Positions 8,347-17,321 of a stretch of 59,792 nt of DNA are shown in pieces (position 1 is the stretch's first letter; every line of letters begins with the position of its first letter). Origin of the DNA: Bacillus solimangrovi (GTDB lineage Bacteria; Bacillota; Bacilli; Bacillales; Bacillaceae_N); contig NZ_MJEH01000002.1 of NCBI RefSeq assembly GCF_001742425.1, forward strand, positions 1-59,792, written 5' to 3'. The position numbers and the translations under genes are program-made. The notes beneath the pieces were generated by a model. It was not told the DNA's origin. It made no database searches and was given only the letters and a program-made list of their open reading frames with translations.

Positions 8347-10083
8347 ATGTCACAAATTGAAATAAACACACGAAAACATGCACCGAAGAGGGGTCTCGTG
8401 TTTGGTGTAGTGTTATCAATCATATTATCAGCTTCAGCTATCATTCTACTATTCTACCCATTTCCTTCTAATGAACAGGTATCTGGGTTTAAAAAAGAAC
8501 ATCCTATAATATATAAGGGTGGGATATATGAGAGGCAAGCTAAACTCATGAATGGAGACATATATGTGCCAATTCAATTTTTACAAGAACAAATTGATGA
8601 CAGTATTTATTTTGAAGAGAGTAATAACTCTGTAATTGTAACTACAAAGGATAAAGTTATTCAATACAAGAACGAAGAATTACAATATTTTTTGAATGAG
8701 GAGCCGTTCCCGTTAGAAGCTCCAGTTATAATTTCCGATAACGGGTCTGTCTATGTGAATACAAAACCACTTGAACCGCTATATGGATTTCAAATGAATT
8801 ATAAAGAAGAAACTGGTGCAGTAATCGTTCAAATAAATGGAGAAAAGGTTTTACCAGCAATTGTTAAAGATGATCTAAATAAACATGATAAACGTGTTCG
8901 AACGGAGCAAACGAAAACATCTTCTTATATAGTTGAGTTGGAAGCAGGGGAAATCGTACAAGTTGAAGAAGATGATGATGACTTTTACTATGTTACAACC
9001 TCTCAAGGAGTTAGAGGTTTTATTCCAAAAAAAGCTTTAGAAATTCAAGAATCATATACACATGTATTTGAATTGGAAGAAAAAACGATTCCATTGTCAG
9101 AATTAGATACTCCAGTAAACCTTACGTGGGAGGCAGTGTATTCGACAAATCCTAAGACAGAGAATCTTCCTGATATGGCAGGAGTGAATGTTGTATCGCC
9201 AACTTGGTTCTCGCTATCAAATAATGAAGGGAACGTTCGTAATAACGCATCCTATTCATATGTTGAGTGGGCAAAGCAAAATGGTTACCACGTCTGGGCG
9301 TTATTTTCAAATGATTTCGATCCACAACGTACTCATGAAGTTCTTCAATCTTATGATACCCGCCAAAAAGTAATTAGGCAGCTTCTCGAATATAGTCAAA
9401 CTTATAATTTAGATGGAATTAATGTTGACTTTGAGAATGTAAATGTACAAGATGGACCGCTCGTAACACAATTTATGAGGGAATTAAGTGCACGTATGCA
9501 TCAAGCTGGCCTTACCGTTTCAATGGACATTACATTTATTTCGGGTAGTGGAAATTGGTCAATGTTCTATGAACGAGAGAAACTAGCAACAATTGTCGAT
9601 TACCTTATTGTTATGGCATATGATGAACATTGGGGTTCAAGTCCAATTTCAGGAAGTGTATCAAGCTTGCCTTGGGTTGAAAATAACTTACAAAAACTTC
9701 TTGAAGTTGTACCCAATGATCGACTTATTTTAGCTATGCCATTATATACACGTTTATGGAAAGAACAAGAAACAGAGAATGGTAATATTGAAGTTTCTTC
9801 GAAGGCTTATTCAATGGATAGCATTCAACAATGGATCTCAGAACACAACCTTGATCTAATATATGATGAAGATAGTGGTCAGAATTACGCAGAAATATAC
9901 ATTGAGGAAGAAAAAGCTACTTATAAAGTTTGGATTGAAGATGCGATTTCACTAGAAAAAAGGGTGAAACTTTTTGACAAATATGACCTTGCTGGTGTAG
10001 CAACGTGGAGTCGTTATTTTGCTAGTGATAATATTTGGAATGATATTGATCGATTTATACAACAAAGTGACTCTAGTAATTAA
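8347..10083 (+). CDS. Membrane-anchored GH18 family glycoside hydrolase with SH3 domain
   Basis: This is a 578-residue cell-envelope hydrolase. An N-terminal transmembrane anchor (about 16-38) is followed by a copper-amine-oxidase-N-like stalk (about 55-165), a bacterial SH3 domain (about 190-235) and a GH18 barrel (about 255-570). The catalytic motif DGINVDFE is intact, with Asp356, Asp361 and the acid Glu363. The substrate-site segment VMAYDEHW lies at 422-429. The start follows AAGGAGGGG. Relatives such as the Bacillus spore proteins of the SleL/YaaH/YdhD group cleave peptidoglycan N-acetylglucosaminyl bonds, but others are chitinase-like. The substrate here is therefore inferred to be peptidoglycan or cortex. 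Its own terminator follows. Confidence 0.82.
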   Translation: MSQIEINTRKHAPKRGLVFGVVLSIILSASAIILLFYPFPSNEQVSGFKKEHPIIYKGGIYERQAKLMNGDIYVPIQFLQEQIDDSIYFEESNNSVIVTTKDKVIQYKNEELQYFLNEEPFPLEAPVIISDNGSVYVNTKPLEPLYGFQMNYKEETGAVIVQINGEKVLPAIVKDDLNKHDKRVRTEQTKTSSYIVELEAGEIVQVEEDDDDFYYVTTSQGVRGFIPKKALEIQESYTHVFELEEKTIPLSELDTPVNLTWEAVYSTNPKTENLPDMAGVNVVSPTWFSLSNNEGNVRNNASYSYVEWAKQNGYHVWALFSNDFDPQRTHEVLQSYDTRQKVIRQLLEYSQTYNLDGINVDFENVNVQDGPLVTQFMRELSARMHQAGLTVSMDITFISGSGNWSMFYEREKLATIVDYLIVMAYDEHWGSSPISGSVSSLPWVENNLQKLLEVVPNDRLILAMPLYTRLWKEQETENGNIEVSSKAYSMDSIQQWISEHNLDLIYDEDSGQNYAEIYIEEEKATYKVWIEDAISLEKRVKLFDKYDLAGVATWSRYFASDNIWNDIDRFIQQSDSSN

Positions 10084-10107
10084 AGGAAAGAATAGTTGAT
10101 TATTATG

Positions 10108-10144
10108 CCTCCTTCTAAAACACATAGAAGGGGGTTTGGTTTTA
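10108..10144 (+). terminator. Rho-independent terminator of the GH18 gene
   Basis: Arms CCTCCTTCT (10108-10116) and AGAAGGGGG (10126-10134) are followed by TTTGGTTTT. Confidence 0.65.
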
Positions 10145-10234
10145 TAGTTATATGTAGATGTATTGCAAAGCTTGAATCATGTATGATAATAGAAGATAAT
10201 TTAATATATAGCGTAAGTGAAAGGAGTAATCGTA

Positions 10235-10648
10235 ATGGCAATTGAAAATCCAACACGTGAACAAATTGGTCAAATTTTAAAGGAAAAAAAACGCATTGCA
10301 GTTGTCGGACTATCTGATAATCCAGAACGAACATCTTACATGGTATCCAAAGCAATGTTAGATAATGGGTACGAGATCATTCCAGTTAACCCAAAGGCAG
10401 ACGAAATTTTCGGTATTAAGGCTGTTCGTTCATTGAGAGAAATTGAAGGGCATGTCGAAATTGTAAATGTATTTCGACGTAGTGAATTTTTACCTGAAAT
10501 TGCGAAGGAAGCGGTTGAAATTGGTGCTGACGTGTTTTGGGCTCAACTTGGTGTCGAAAATGAAGATGCGTACACTTATTTGAAGGAGCATGATATAACA
10601 GTAATAATGAATCGTTGTATTAAAGTTGAACATGCATTAACGAAATAA
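10235..10648 (+). CDS. yneT: CoA-binding (Rossmann-fold) protein, YneT family
   Basis: This 137-residue single-domain CoA_binding protein spans almost its full length as one Rossmann fold. It has the nucleotide-loop segment RIAVVGLSDNPERTSY near residues 20-35 and VNPKADEIFG near 55. The ATG at 10235 is chosen because AAGGAG lies 8 bases upstream. A frame-extending GTG at 10217 overlaps that site and is unlikely to be used. Family members resemble the CoA-binding domain of succinyl-CoA synthetase, but their cellular function is not established. In B. subtilis the orthologue yneT lies between plsY and parE, a neighbourhood partly preserved here. Confidence 0.85.
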   Translation: MAIENPTREQIGQILKEKKRIAVVGLSDNPERTSYMVSKAMLDNGYEIIPVNPKADEIFGIKAVRSLREIEGHVEIVNVFRRSEFLPEIAKEAVEIGADVFWAQLGVENEDAYTYLKEHDITVIMNRCIKVEHALTK

Positions 10649-10659
10649 AGATTTAAGAA

Positions 10660-10696
10660 GGGAGAGCATATCACGATTATGCCTCCCATTTTTTCT
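10660..10696 (+). terminator. Rho-independent terminator of yneT
   Basis: GGGAGAGCATA pairs with TATGCCTCCC with one bulged base and is followed by ATTTTTTCT. Confidence 0.6.
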
Positions 10697-10723
10697 ATAG
10701 ATATACTGTCCTTACTGATACTT

Positions 10724-11854
10724 TTAATAAAACTGTTTAGCAACTTGTTTGATAATGTCTACTAAATGATTGATTGAAGCTTCGATAGTATGTTTGCCTA
10801 AAGTAACACGGAAGAATTCTTTTGCCTCATCTTTTGAGTGACCGATCGCAGTCATTGTTGATGACGGACTTTGCATATCAATATGGCATGCACTTCCTGT
10901 AGCAATGGCTATTCCTTTGCGATTACATTCAGCCATCATATACTGTCCTTCTATAGACGGAATTCTAAGCCCAATTATATGTGGGAGTTGAGATAATGAG
11001 TTCCCTTCACAAACGGTTTGAGGTACATTTTTCTTCAATTGAGTTAAAAAATGCTCTCGCAATTGTTCAACTTTATTAAACTCGTCATGCATAACCTCGA
11101 TTCGTTCTTCAACTGCTGTTGCAAAAGCAGCAATACTTGGCACATCTACCGTACCAGGTCTAAGTCCATGTTCATGTGTTGTGTGTGGGATGATTGGCTT
11201 CCACGTTTGTTTTGGCGATAGATAACATGCTCCACACCCTTTAGGTCCGTATATTTTATGACTTGAGATTGATATTGCATCAACGTGTAATTCATCAACG
11301 TGGAGAGGTATTTTTCCAAAAGATTGTACGCAATCACTATGAAAAAAAATATCATGGGAATCAAGTATCTTCCCAAGTTCTGCAATATTCTGAATCACAC
11401 CGATCTCTGAGTTAACATGTTGGATAGAAGCTAAAATCGTGTCGTGTCTAATCGCTGCTTTTAAGGATAATAAATCAATTTCCCCATTATAATCAGGTTT
11501 TAAATAGGTCACTTCAAACCCTTCACCTTCTAGTAATGAAAAGATGTTTAATACAGATGAGTGTTCCAGTTCAGAAGTGATCAGATGTTTACCGCGATGC
11601 ATTCTCGCTTTTATAGCGGACAAGATCACAAGTTTAGTTGCTTCTGATCCTCCACTTGTAAAATATATACTCTCAGCTTCAACATGTAGTGCTTGTGCAA
11701 GTTTTTGTCGGCATTGTTCAAGTACATTATTTGCTGAAGAACCAACATCATGTAAGCTACTTGGGTTTCCAAAAAAATTTGTTGCACATAATTGATAGGC
11801 TTGTATTGCTTTTTCACTCATTGGTGTTGTGGCTGCATAATCAAAATAGGTCAT
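10724..11854 (-). CDS. nifS: Cysteine desulfurase NifS-like, NAD locus
   Basis: This is a 376-residue PLP enzyme that releases sulfur from cysteine as a persulfide. Visible features are the N-terminal YFDYAATTP segment, SGGSEATK near residue 70, the PLP-binding Lys200 in SSHKIYGPKG, and the catalytic Cys323 in ATGSACH. The start is set at 11854, where MTYFDYAATTP follows a GAGGT site; a longer in-frame start at 11923 has no ribosome binding site. Divergent placement opposite nadBCA matches B. subtilis. There the enzyme is needed to mature the [4Fe-4S] cluster of NadA, and the same role is inferred here. The adjacent regulator gene known in B. subtilis (yrxA) is absent from this locus. Confidence 0.92.
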   Translation of the reverse strand: MTYFDYAATTPMSEKAIQAYQLCATNFFGNPSSLHDVGSSANNVLEQCRQKLAQALHVEAESIYFTSGGSEATKLVILSAIKARMHRGKHLITSELEHSSVLNIFSLLEGEGFEVTYLKPDYNGEIDLLSLKAAIRHDTILASIQHVNSEIGVIQNIAELGKILDSHDIFFHSDCVQSFGKIPLHVDELHVDAISISSHKIYGPKGCGACYLSPKQTWKPIIPHTTHEHGLRPGTVDVPSIAAFATAVEERIEVMHDEFNKVEQLREHFLTQLKKNVPQTVCEGNSLSQLPHIIGLRIPSIEGQYMMAECNRKGIAIATGSACHIDMQSPSSTMTAIGHSKDEAKEFFRVTLGKHTIEASINHLVDIIKQVAKQFY

Positions 11855-11920
11855 TTTATACCTCGCTTCGTTTGTAGTGTTGAAGTTGTAAAATAAAGAA
11901 ATTTCAAATACAAATAAAAA

Positions 11921-11966
11921 CACTTGTCAATAGTTTAATAATGTGTAAATATAAGTGTCAAGACAC
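11921..11966. promoter_or_regulatory. Candidate NAD-repressor operator region between nifS and nadB
   Basis: The divergent intergenic region carries CACTTGTC (11921-11928) and the palindrome GTGTC-AA-GACAC (11955-11966). The B. subtilis nifS/nadB region is controlled by a nicotinate-responsive repressor (YrxA/NiaR). Position and symmetry fit such an operator, but the match to its consensus was not computed. Confidence 0.45.
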
Positions 11967-12067
11967 ACGACAACTTAAATGAAAAATGATCAACCCATTT
12001 TTGTTAACATTTCGTGAAAATTACGTATATATGACAATACACATCACGGATAGACGGAGGGATTTTA

Positions 12068-13642
12068 ATGAACCCTGAACGGAATATTGATGTACTCATT
12101 GTCGGCAGTGGGATTGCTGCATTCATGATAGCTCGCCAGTTATCTTCTCACTTGAATGTGCAAATTATCACAAAGGGTAAACATGATAATAGTAATTCAG
12201 TTCGTGCACAAGGTGGAATTGCAGCAGCGCTAGCTAAACATGATAGTTGGAAAAACCACTTTGAAGATACAATGAAAGCAGGACGTTTTCACAATGATCC
12301 TTTACAAACAGAAGTCCTTGTCAAAAAAGGGCTACAAATCGTAAACGACCTAATTTCAGATGGAATGAGCTTCGATAAGACGTTGAATAATGAACTTGCC
12401 ATGGGAATGGAAGGCGCACATTCTTTGCCACGTATATTGCATATCGGTGGAGATGCGACCGGAAAAGGCATGATGTCTTTTCTTAAGGAAGAGATTGAGA
12501 AAGAGATACCTATAATTGAAGATAAAATGGTACTTGATTTAAATGTAGAAAATGGGCGTTGTATTGGCGTATCGGTATTGAATGAATGTAATAAAGTTGA
12601 ACATATCTATGCTACACATGTCATCCTTGCTACTGGTGGTTGTGGAAGTTTGTATCCATATAGCTCAAATGATGTTTCACTAACAGGTGATGGGATGGCG
12701 CTTGCTTATCGTGCAGGCGTTGGGCTAGCAGATTTAGAATTTATTCAATTTCATCCAACTTTACTTTATAAAGGTAACAAAGTTATTGGTCTTATATCCG
12801 AGGCTGTACGTGGAGAAGGTGCTAGATTACGTACAGAGAACGGTAAGTTTTTGATGGAGGGCATTCATCCATTACAAGATCTTGCTCCAAGAGATGTTGT
12901 CGCGAGAGCGATTTTTGAGCGAATAAAAAATGGTGAGAAAGTCTACTTAGACATATCATCAATAAAAGATTTTGATAATCGTTTTCCGACCATTTCAAAA
13001 ATGTGTAAAGATCATCAACTAATAGTAGAAAAGAGTTTACTTCAAGTAACACCTGGAGCTCATTTTATTATGGGTGGGATTGTCGTAAATAATAGTGGTG
13101 AAACATCCCTATCTGGATTATATGCTGTTGGTGAAACCGCATGCACAGGCGTACATGGAGCAAACCGTTTAGCGAGTAACTCATTACTCGAAGGAGTTGT
13201 TATGGCCGTTGAATGCGCAGATACAATTTTGAAATCAAATCTTTCAACGACACCTATATATCCGAAGGTCTTAGTACATGAACAACAGATTAGCGACCTC
13301 GATTTACCGAGTAAAAAAGAAATTCAAGAAATTATGATGAAATATGTTGGGATTGTTCGAGAAAAAAGGGAGTTACAGCAAGCATTAGAATGGTTTCAGC
13401 CATACCTTCAATTCATAAATACACCTTTACACAACGTAAACCAAGAGCAAGCTGAAATCATCAACATGTTAACAGTAGGATGGCTTATTACAACGTCTTC
13501 TTTGCAACGTACAGAAAGTCGGGGAGCTCATTTCAGAAAAGATATCCCTTATGAAGTGGAAAGATGGCGTCAAAGTAGATTAATTCGATCAAAAGATGAA
13601 GCGGTCCAAAACATGCTAACGGCTACAGGAGTGAATCTATGA
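12068..13642 (+). CDS. nadB: L-aspartate oxidase NadB
   Basis: This flavoenzyme oxidises L-aspartate to iminoaspartate, the first step of de novo NAD synthesis. The 524-residue product has the FAD-binding dinucleotide loop VGSGIAA at residues 12-18, the family segment RAQGGIAAAL near 47-56, and the active-site region RLASNSLLEG near 370. Its length is typical. Translation starts at ATG after ACGGAGGGA. The stop codon overlaps the start of nadC, so nadB, nadC and nadA form one operon transcribed away from nifS. In relatives NadB and NadA cooperate because iminoaspartate is unstable. Confidence 0.95.
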   Translation: MNPERNIDVLIVGSGIAAFMIARQLSSHLNVQIITKGKHDNSNSVRAQGGIAAALAKHDSWKNHFEDTMKAGRFHNDPLQTEVLVKKGLQIVNDLISDGMSFDKTLNNELAMGMEGAHSLPRILHIGGDATGKGMMSFLKEEIEKEIPIIEDKMVLDLNVENGRCIGVSVLNECNKVEHIYATHVILATGGCGSLYPYSSNDVSLTGDGMALAYRAGVGLADLEFIQFHPTLLYKGNKVIGLISEAVRGEGARLRTENGKFLMEGIHPLQDLAPRDVVARAIFERIKNGEKVYLDISSIKDFDNRFPTISKMCKDHQLIVEKSLLQVTPGAHFIMGGIVVNNSGETSLSGLYAVGETACTGVHGANRLASNSLLEGVVMAVECADTILKSNLSTTPIYPKVLVHEQQISDLDLPSKKEIQEIMMKYVGIVREKRELQQALEWFQPYLQFINTPLHNVNQEQAEIINMLTVGWLITTSSLQRTESRGAHFRKDIPYEVERWRQSRLIRSKDEAVQNMLTATGVNL

Positions 13643-14493
13643 TGAATGTGTTAAAAATACAAGAACAAATCAAAGCTTTCTTCTTAGAGGACATTGGTGA
13701 AGGAGATGTGACGAACCAACTTCTATTCCAAGGTGCTGGTCGAACAGAAGGAGAATTATTAGCTAAACAATCAGGGATATTGTCTGGTGTTAAATGCATT
13801 GAAGTCGGTTATCAATTATTAGATCCTTCAATTCATGTAACTCTTCATAAGCATGATGGAGATACCCTTGAGAAAGGGGAACGAATTGCTACAATTGAAG
13901 GTCCTGTAGAGCATTTATTAACTGGAGAACGAGTAATTCTAAATTTATTGCAACATATGAGTGGGATTGCAACGATAACGAAAAAAGTAGTAAATGAGCT
14001 TAATAATTCAGATATTCGAGTATGTGATACGAGAAAAACGTTTCCCGGTTTACGTATGTTTGAGAAATATGCAGTAACGTGTGGAGGCGGATTTAATCAC
14101 CGGAAAGGTCTATACGATGGTATTATGCTCAAGGATAATCATATTGCCTTTGCAGGAAGCATATCGAATGCTGTACAGATGTTACGTGAACAGACAGGTC
14201 ATATGGTAAAGATTGAAGTCGAAACAGAAAATCAGGATGAAGTAATTGAAGCTGTTCAAGCTGGAGCGGATATTATTATGTTTGATAACTGTACACCTGA
14301 AGAAGCCGATCGTTACGCGAAGCTTGTACCTCAATCAATTATTACAGAAATATCTGGCGGCATTACTCTCGATAATATTGCTTCTTATCGAGACACTGAT
14401 GTTGATTATATTTCATTAGGCTTTATCACACAATCAGCACCTGCCTTGGATATTAGCTTTAACTTGAAGGAAAGTCGAAAATATACAAAATAA
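13639..14493 (+). CDS. nadC: Nicotinate-nucleotide pyrophosphorylase (carboxylating) NadC
   Basis: NadC converts quinolinate and phosphoribosyl pyrophosphate to nicotinate mononucleotide, CO2 and pyrophosphate. The 284-residue protein has the N-terminal alpha/beta sandwich with EDIGEGDVT near residue 18. The conserved quinolinate/PRPP-binding stretch DTRKTFPGLR follows at about 131, then HRKGLYDGIMLKDNHI and the EVET segment of the barrel. Its ATG overlaps the nadB stop by four bases and has AGGAGTG upstream, so it is translationally coupled. It precedes nadA by 35 bases. Confidence 0.95.
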   Translation: MMNVLKIQEQIKAFFLEDIGEGDVTNQLLFQGAGRTEGELLAKQSGILSGVKCIEVGYQLLDPSIHVTLHKHDGDTLEKGERIATIEGPVEHLLTGERVILNLLQHMSGIATITKKVVNELNNSDIRVCDTRKTFPGLRMFEKYAVTCGGGFNHRKGLYDGIMLKDNHIAFAGSISNAVQMLREQTGHMVKIEVETENQDEVIEAVQAGADIIMFDNCTPEEADRYAKLVPQSIITEISGGITLDNIASYRDTDVDYISLGFITQSAPALDISFNLKESRKYTK

Positions 14494-14528
14494 TAAATCG
14501 TTAATGAGCATTATTAAGGAGGCCAATT

Positions 14529-15638
14529 ATGAGCTTACTAGATGTATTAAGTCAAGAAAGTCAAGTAGCATTACCTGAAAAGTATCGTGAAATGTCAAGA
14601 GAAGAGATGGAAAAGCGTGTAGCTGAAATAAAAGAATACTTTGGCGATAAATTGTTTATTCCAGGACATCATTATCAAAAGGATGAAGTGATTCAATTTG
14701 CAGATGTGAAAGGCGACTCTCTTCAACTTGCGCAAGTGGCTGCACAGAATGAAAAGGCTGAATTCATTGTATTTTGTGGTGTGCATTTTATGGCAGAAAC
14801 AGCTGATATTTTAACGAATGACAATCAAAAGGTTATCTTACCAGACTTAAGAGCAGGCTGTTCAATGGCTGATATGGCTAACATTCATCAAACAGAACTT
14901 GCATGGAAAGTGATGCAAGATCAATTCGGTGATACGATTATTCCTTTAACGTATGTGAACTCAACTGCAGATATAAAAGCATTTGTCGGAAAGTATGGTG
15001 GGGCGACAGTTACATCTTCAAATGCGAAGGAAATGGTTGAATGGGCATTATCTGAAAAGGAACGCATCCTTTTCTTACCTGACCAACATTTAGGTCGCAA
15101 TACGGCTTATGATCTTGGAATTCAATTGCATGAAATGGCTGTTTGGGATCCAATTAACGAGCAATTTGAATGTGATGGGAAACTTGAAGATGCAAAAGTG
15201 ATTTTGTGGAAGGGTCACTGCTCTGTACATGAAAACTTCACAGTCGCAAACATTGAGCATTTGCGAGAAACAAACCCAAATATGAATATTATTGTTCACC
15301 CAGAATGTAGCTGGGAAGTTGTACAGAAATCCGATTACAATGGTTCAACTAAAAACATCATTGAAACGATAAAACAAGCACCTGCTGGTTCTGAATGGGC
15401 AATTGGTACAGAAATGAATCTTGTAAAGAGGATAATTCAAGAACATCCAGATAAAAATATCGTTTCATTAAATCCAAATATGTGTCCATGTTTGACAATG
15501 AATCGAATTGATATTGAACACTTACTATGGTCATTAGAGTTACTTAAAGATGGAGAAGTGAAAAACGTTATTCAAGTAAATGAAGAAACAGCAAAACTAG
15601 CAACTTTAGCATTAGAAAGAATGTTAGAAAGAGCTTAA
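14529..15638 (+). CDS. nadA: Quinolinate synthase NadA (iron-sulfur enzyme)
   Basis: NadA condenses iminoaspartate with dihydroxyacetone phosphate to give quinolinate. The 369-residue product is of the long Bacillus type. The three cluster-ligating cysteines correspond to Cys111 (RAGCSMAD), Cys231 (KGHCSVH) and Cys321 in the MCPC segment, in line with the Cys110/230/320 set described for B. subtilis. Cys260 and Cys319 are additional conserved cysteines. The start follows AAGGAGGCC. It is the last gene of the nad operon, with a strong terminator just beyond. The cluster probably depends on the divergent NifS. Confidence 0.95.
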   Translation: MSLLDVLSQESQVALPEKYREMSREEMEKRVAEIKEYFGDKLFIPGHHYQKDEVIQFADVKGDSLQLAQVAAQNEKAEFIVFCGVHFMAETADILTNDNQKVILPDLRAGCSMADMANIHQTELAWKVMQDQFGDTIIPLTYVNSTADIKAFVGKYGGATVTSSNAKEMVEWALSEKERILFLPDQHLGRNTAYDLGIQLHEMAVWDPINEQFECDGKLEDAKVILWKGHCSVHENFTVANIEHLRETNPNMNIIVHPECSWEVVQKSDYNGSTKNIIETIKQAPAGSEWAIGTEMNLVKRIIQEHPDKNIVSLNPNMCPCLTMNRIDIEHLLWSLELLKDGEVKNVIQVNEETAKLATLALERMLERA

Positions 15639-15649
15639 GTGATAAATTC

Positions 15650-15681
15650 AGGTGACCAACTAATGTTGGCCACCTTTTTTT
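15650..15681 (+). terminator. Rho-independent terminator of nadBCA
   Basis: AGGTGACCAAC pairs with GTTGGCCACCT (one mismatch) and is followed by seven T. Confidence 0.85.
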
Positions 15682-15784
15682 GATTAGTTATACTTTGCTT
15701 TAGTAAGAGTAATGATATTTTAAATTTTCATATAAATCACCAAAATAATACAGATTACTTTATAACCTATAATTCTTGCTAATA

Positions 15785-16228
15785 TTAGTGTAATCGCTCA
15801 TCATACATCATCTGAATTTGTACGCCAAATGGATCTTGAACAATGCCATAAGCTTCACTGAATATATTTTTTGAAAGAGGGGTTATAATTTGAACTCTGT
15901 CATCACTTGTTAAATTATTATAAAACGTTTGTATTTCTGTTAAGTTCGCACTTTGAAGACAAAGAGAGAAATTATTGCCTACATTATATGTCTCATTAGG
16001 GTCCATTGTATCTTCGGCGACCATTAGTTTTGTTTTTCCAATTTGAAGTACTGAATGTGAAATATAATCTTTGTTTTCCTCTGTTAATACAAGTGAACGA
16101 TCACGCTTTGCCATATCTGAATATGTTACTAACATGAGCTCCTTAGCGTTTAAATGTTTCTTATAAAAATGAATTGCTTCACTTGCTTTTCCATGCATAG
16201 ATAAAAAAACTGCAATCTCTAATGTCAT
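15785..16228 (-). CDS. VOC-family (PhnB/glyoxalase-like) protein
   Basis: This 147-residue protein of the vicinal-oxygen-chelate superfamily is of the PhnB-like type. It carries the family-type segments FYKKHLNAKELMLVTYSDMA near residue 23, MVAEDTMDP near 69 and a C-terminal AYGIVQDPFGVQIQMMYD. The last is the typical final beta-alpha-beta unit. Substrate is unknown, since PhnB-like proteins are mostly uncharacterised. It is divergently transcribed from a WYL-domain regulator across an 83-base gap holding a near-perfect 31-base palindrome, which suggests control by that regulator. A CAGGAGGTC site lies upstream of the ATG. Confidence 0.8.
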   Translation of the reverse strand: MTLEIAVFLSMHGKASEAIHFYKKHLNAKELMLVTYSDMAKRDRSLVLTEENKDYISHSVLQIGKTKLMVAEDTMDPNETYNVGNNFSLCLQSANLTEIQTFYNNLTSDDRVQIITPLSKNIFSEAYGIVQDPFGVQIQMMYDERLH

Positions 16229-16269
16229 TAAAATGACCTCCTGTTATTTTTGATACTTTTATAATACAC

Positions 16270-16300
16270 TTAAAAGGTATCAACTAATGACACCTTTTAA
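16270..16300. promoter_or_regulatory. Candidate operator shared by the VOC gene and its WYL regulator
   Basis: TTAAAAGGTATCA (16270-16282) and TGACACCTTTTAA (16288-16300) match at 12 of 13 positions around a 5-base spacer. The right arm abuts the AAGGAG site of the regulator gene, so a bound protein could block its own translation initiation region or promoter as well as the divergent gene. Confidence 0.6.
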
Positions 16301-16311
16301 GGAGTTTTTAT

Positions 16312-17256
16312 ATGAATAAATCTGAGAGATTAAATAATATGTTGCAATTTATAAATGAAAAAAGGACTTTTAACCTTAAGGATTTGATGGATAAGTATAA
16401 TATATCTAGAAGTACAGCGATTAGAGACGTTCAATCGTTAGAAATATTAGGCATGCCAATATACGCTGAACAAGGTAGGAATGGGAAGTATTTTGTATTA
16501 GATAATCGTATTTTATCGCCGATTACCTTTACTGTTGATGAAATGTTTGCAATTTATTTTGCTATGTTGACTTTAAATGGATATAAAGCAAAACCATTTG
16601 AATATGAAGTAAGTAAATTAGAGAAAAAATTCAAACAAGTCCTTCCAAATCAAGTAAAAGAAAATATTGAGAAAATGCAAGAGATAATAAACCTAGAAGT
16701 TACAAATCATAGTAATTTCAATCCTTACTTAAAGGAGTTGATTCAAAGCATTATTGACGAAAAGATCTATAAAGTATCGTATTTAAAAAACAAGGAAGAA
16801 ATTCAAATTACAGGTCAGTTTATAAAAATTAATTCGAAATTCGGGCAATGGTATTCTAAAATTTACAATATCAATAAACAAAAAGTCCAGAATCTTCGTT
16901 GTGATAAAATTGTATCATTGGAAGTAGTTGAAGATGAGCAGCCAATGAACTTAGCGCATTTATTATCACTATTAGATAATTATCACAAGCAAGCAAATGC
17001 TATTCAGTTCTCAGTCGTCGTAACAGACAAAGGAAAGGATTTATTTGACAAAGAGCATTATCCTTCGATGTCAATTCAAAAAACAGCTGATAATTATATA
17101 ATTTCAGGTTACTACAATCCGAACGAAGAAGATTTTATTTCAGACTATTTTTTACGCTATGGTAAGTCTATTATTTCTATCAAACCATCGATATTAAAAG
17201 ATTCAATTCAGAACAAACTGCATATAGTTATGTCACATTTGAATCAATTGAATTAA
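16312..17256 (+). CDS. HTH/WYL-domain transcriptional regulator (YafY/DeoR-like)
   Basis: The 314-residue product has an N-terminal winged helix-turn-helix (about 1-60, with KYNISRSTAIRDVQSLE as recognition segment). A WYL-type ligand-binding domain follows (about 130-225), then a C-terminal WCX-like extension to 310. In this family the WYL domain senses small ligands or nucleic acids and controls adjacent genes. Here it is divergent from a VOC protein, and both probably use the palindrome at 16270-16300. The start follows TTAAGGAGTT. The ligand is unknown. Confidence 0.82.
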   Translation: MNKSERLNNMLQFINEKRTFNLKDLMDKYNISRSTAIRDVQSLEILGMPIYAEQGRNGKYFVLDNRILSPITFTVDEMFAIYFAMLTLNGYKAKPFEYEVSKLEKKFKQVLPNQVKENIEKMQEIINLEVTNHSNFNPYLKELIQSIIDEKIYKVSYLKNKEEIQITGQFIKINSKFGQWYSKIYNINKQKVQNLRCDKIVSLEVVEDEQPMNLAHLLSLLDNYHKQANAIQFSVVVTDKGKDLFDKEHYPSMSIQKTADNYIISGYYNPNEEDFISDYFLRYGKSIISIKPSILKDSIQNKLHIVMSHLNQLN

Positions 17257-17321
17257 AAATGTTGTTTTATGAGAAACCGTTATTCAAATATTGAGTAATT
17301 TTAGAAGTGAGGATTGAAAGT

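Noticed and set aside
11855-11923. N-terminal extension of nifS
   Set aside because: The extra residues are not protein-like for the family and have no ribosome binding site; the start at 11854 has one.
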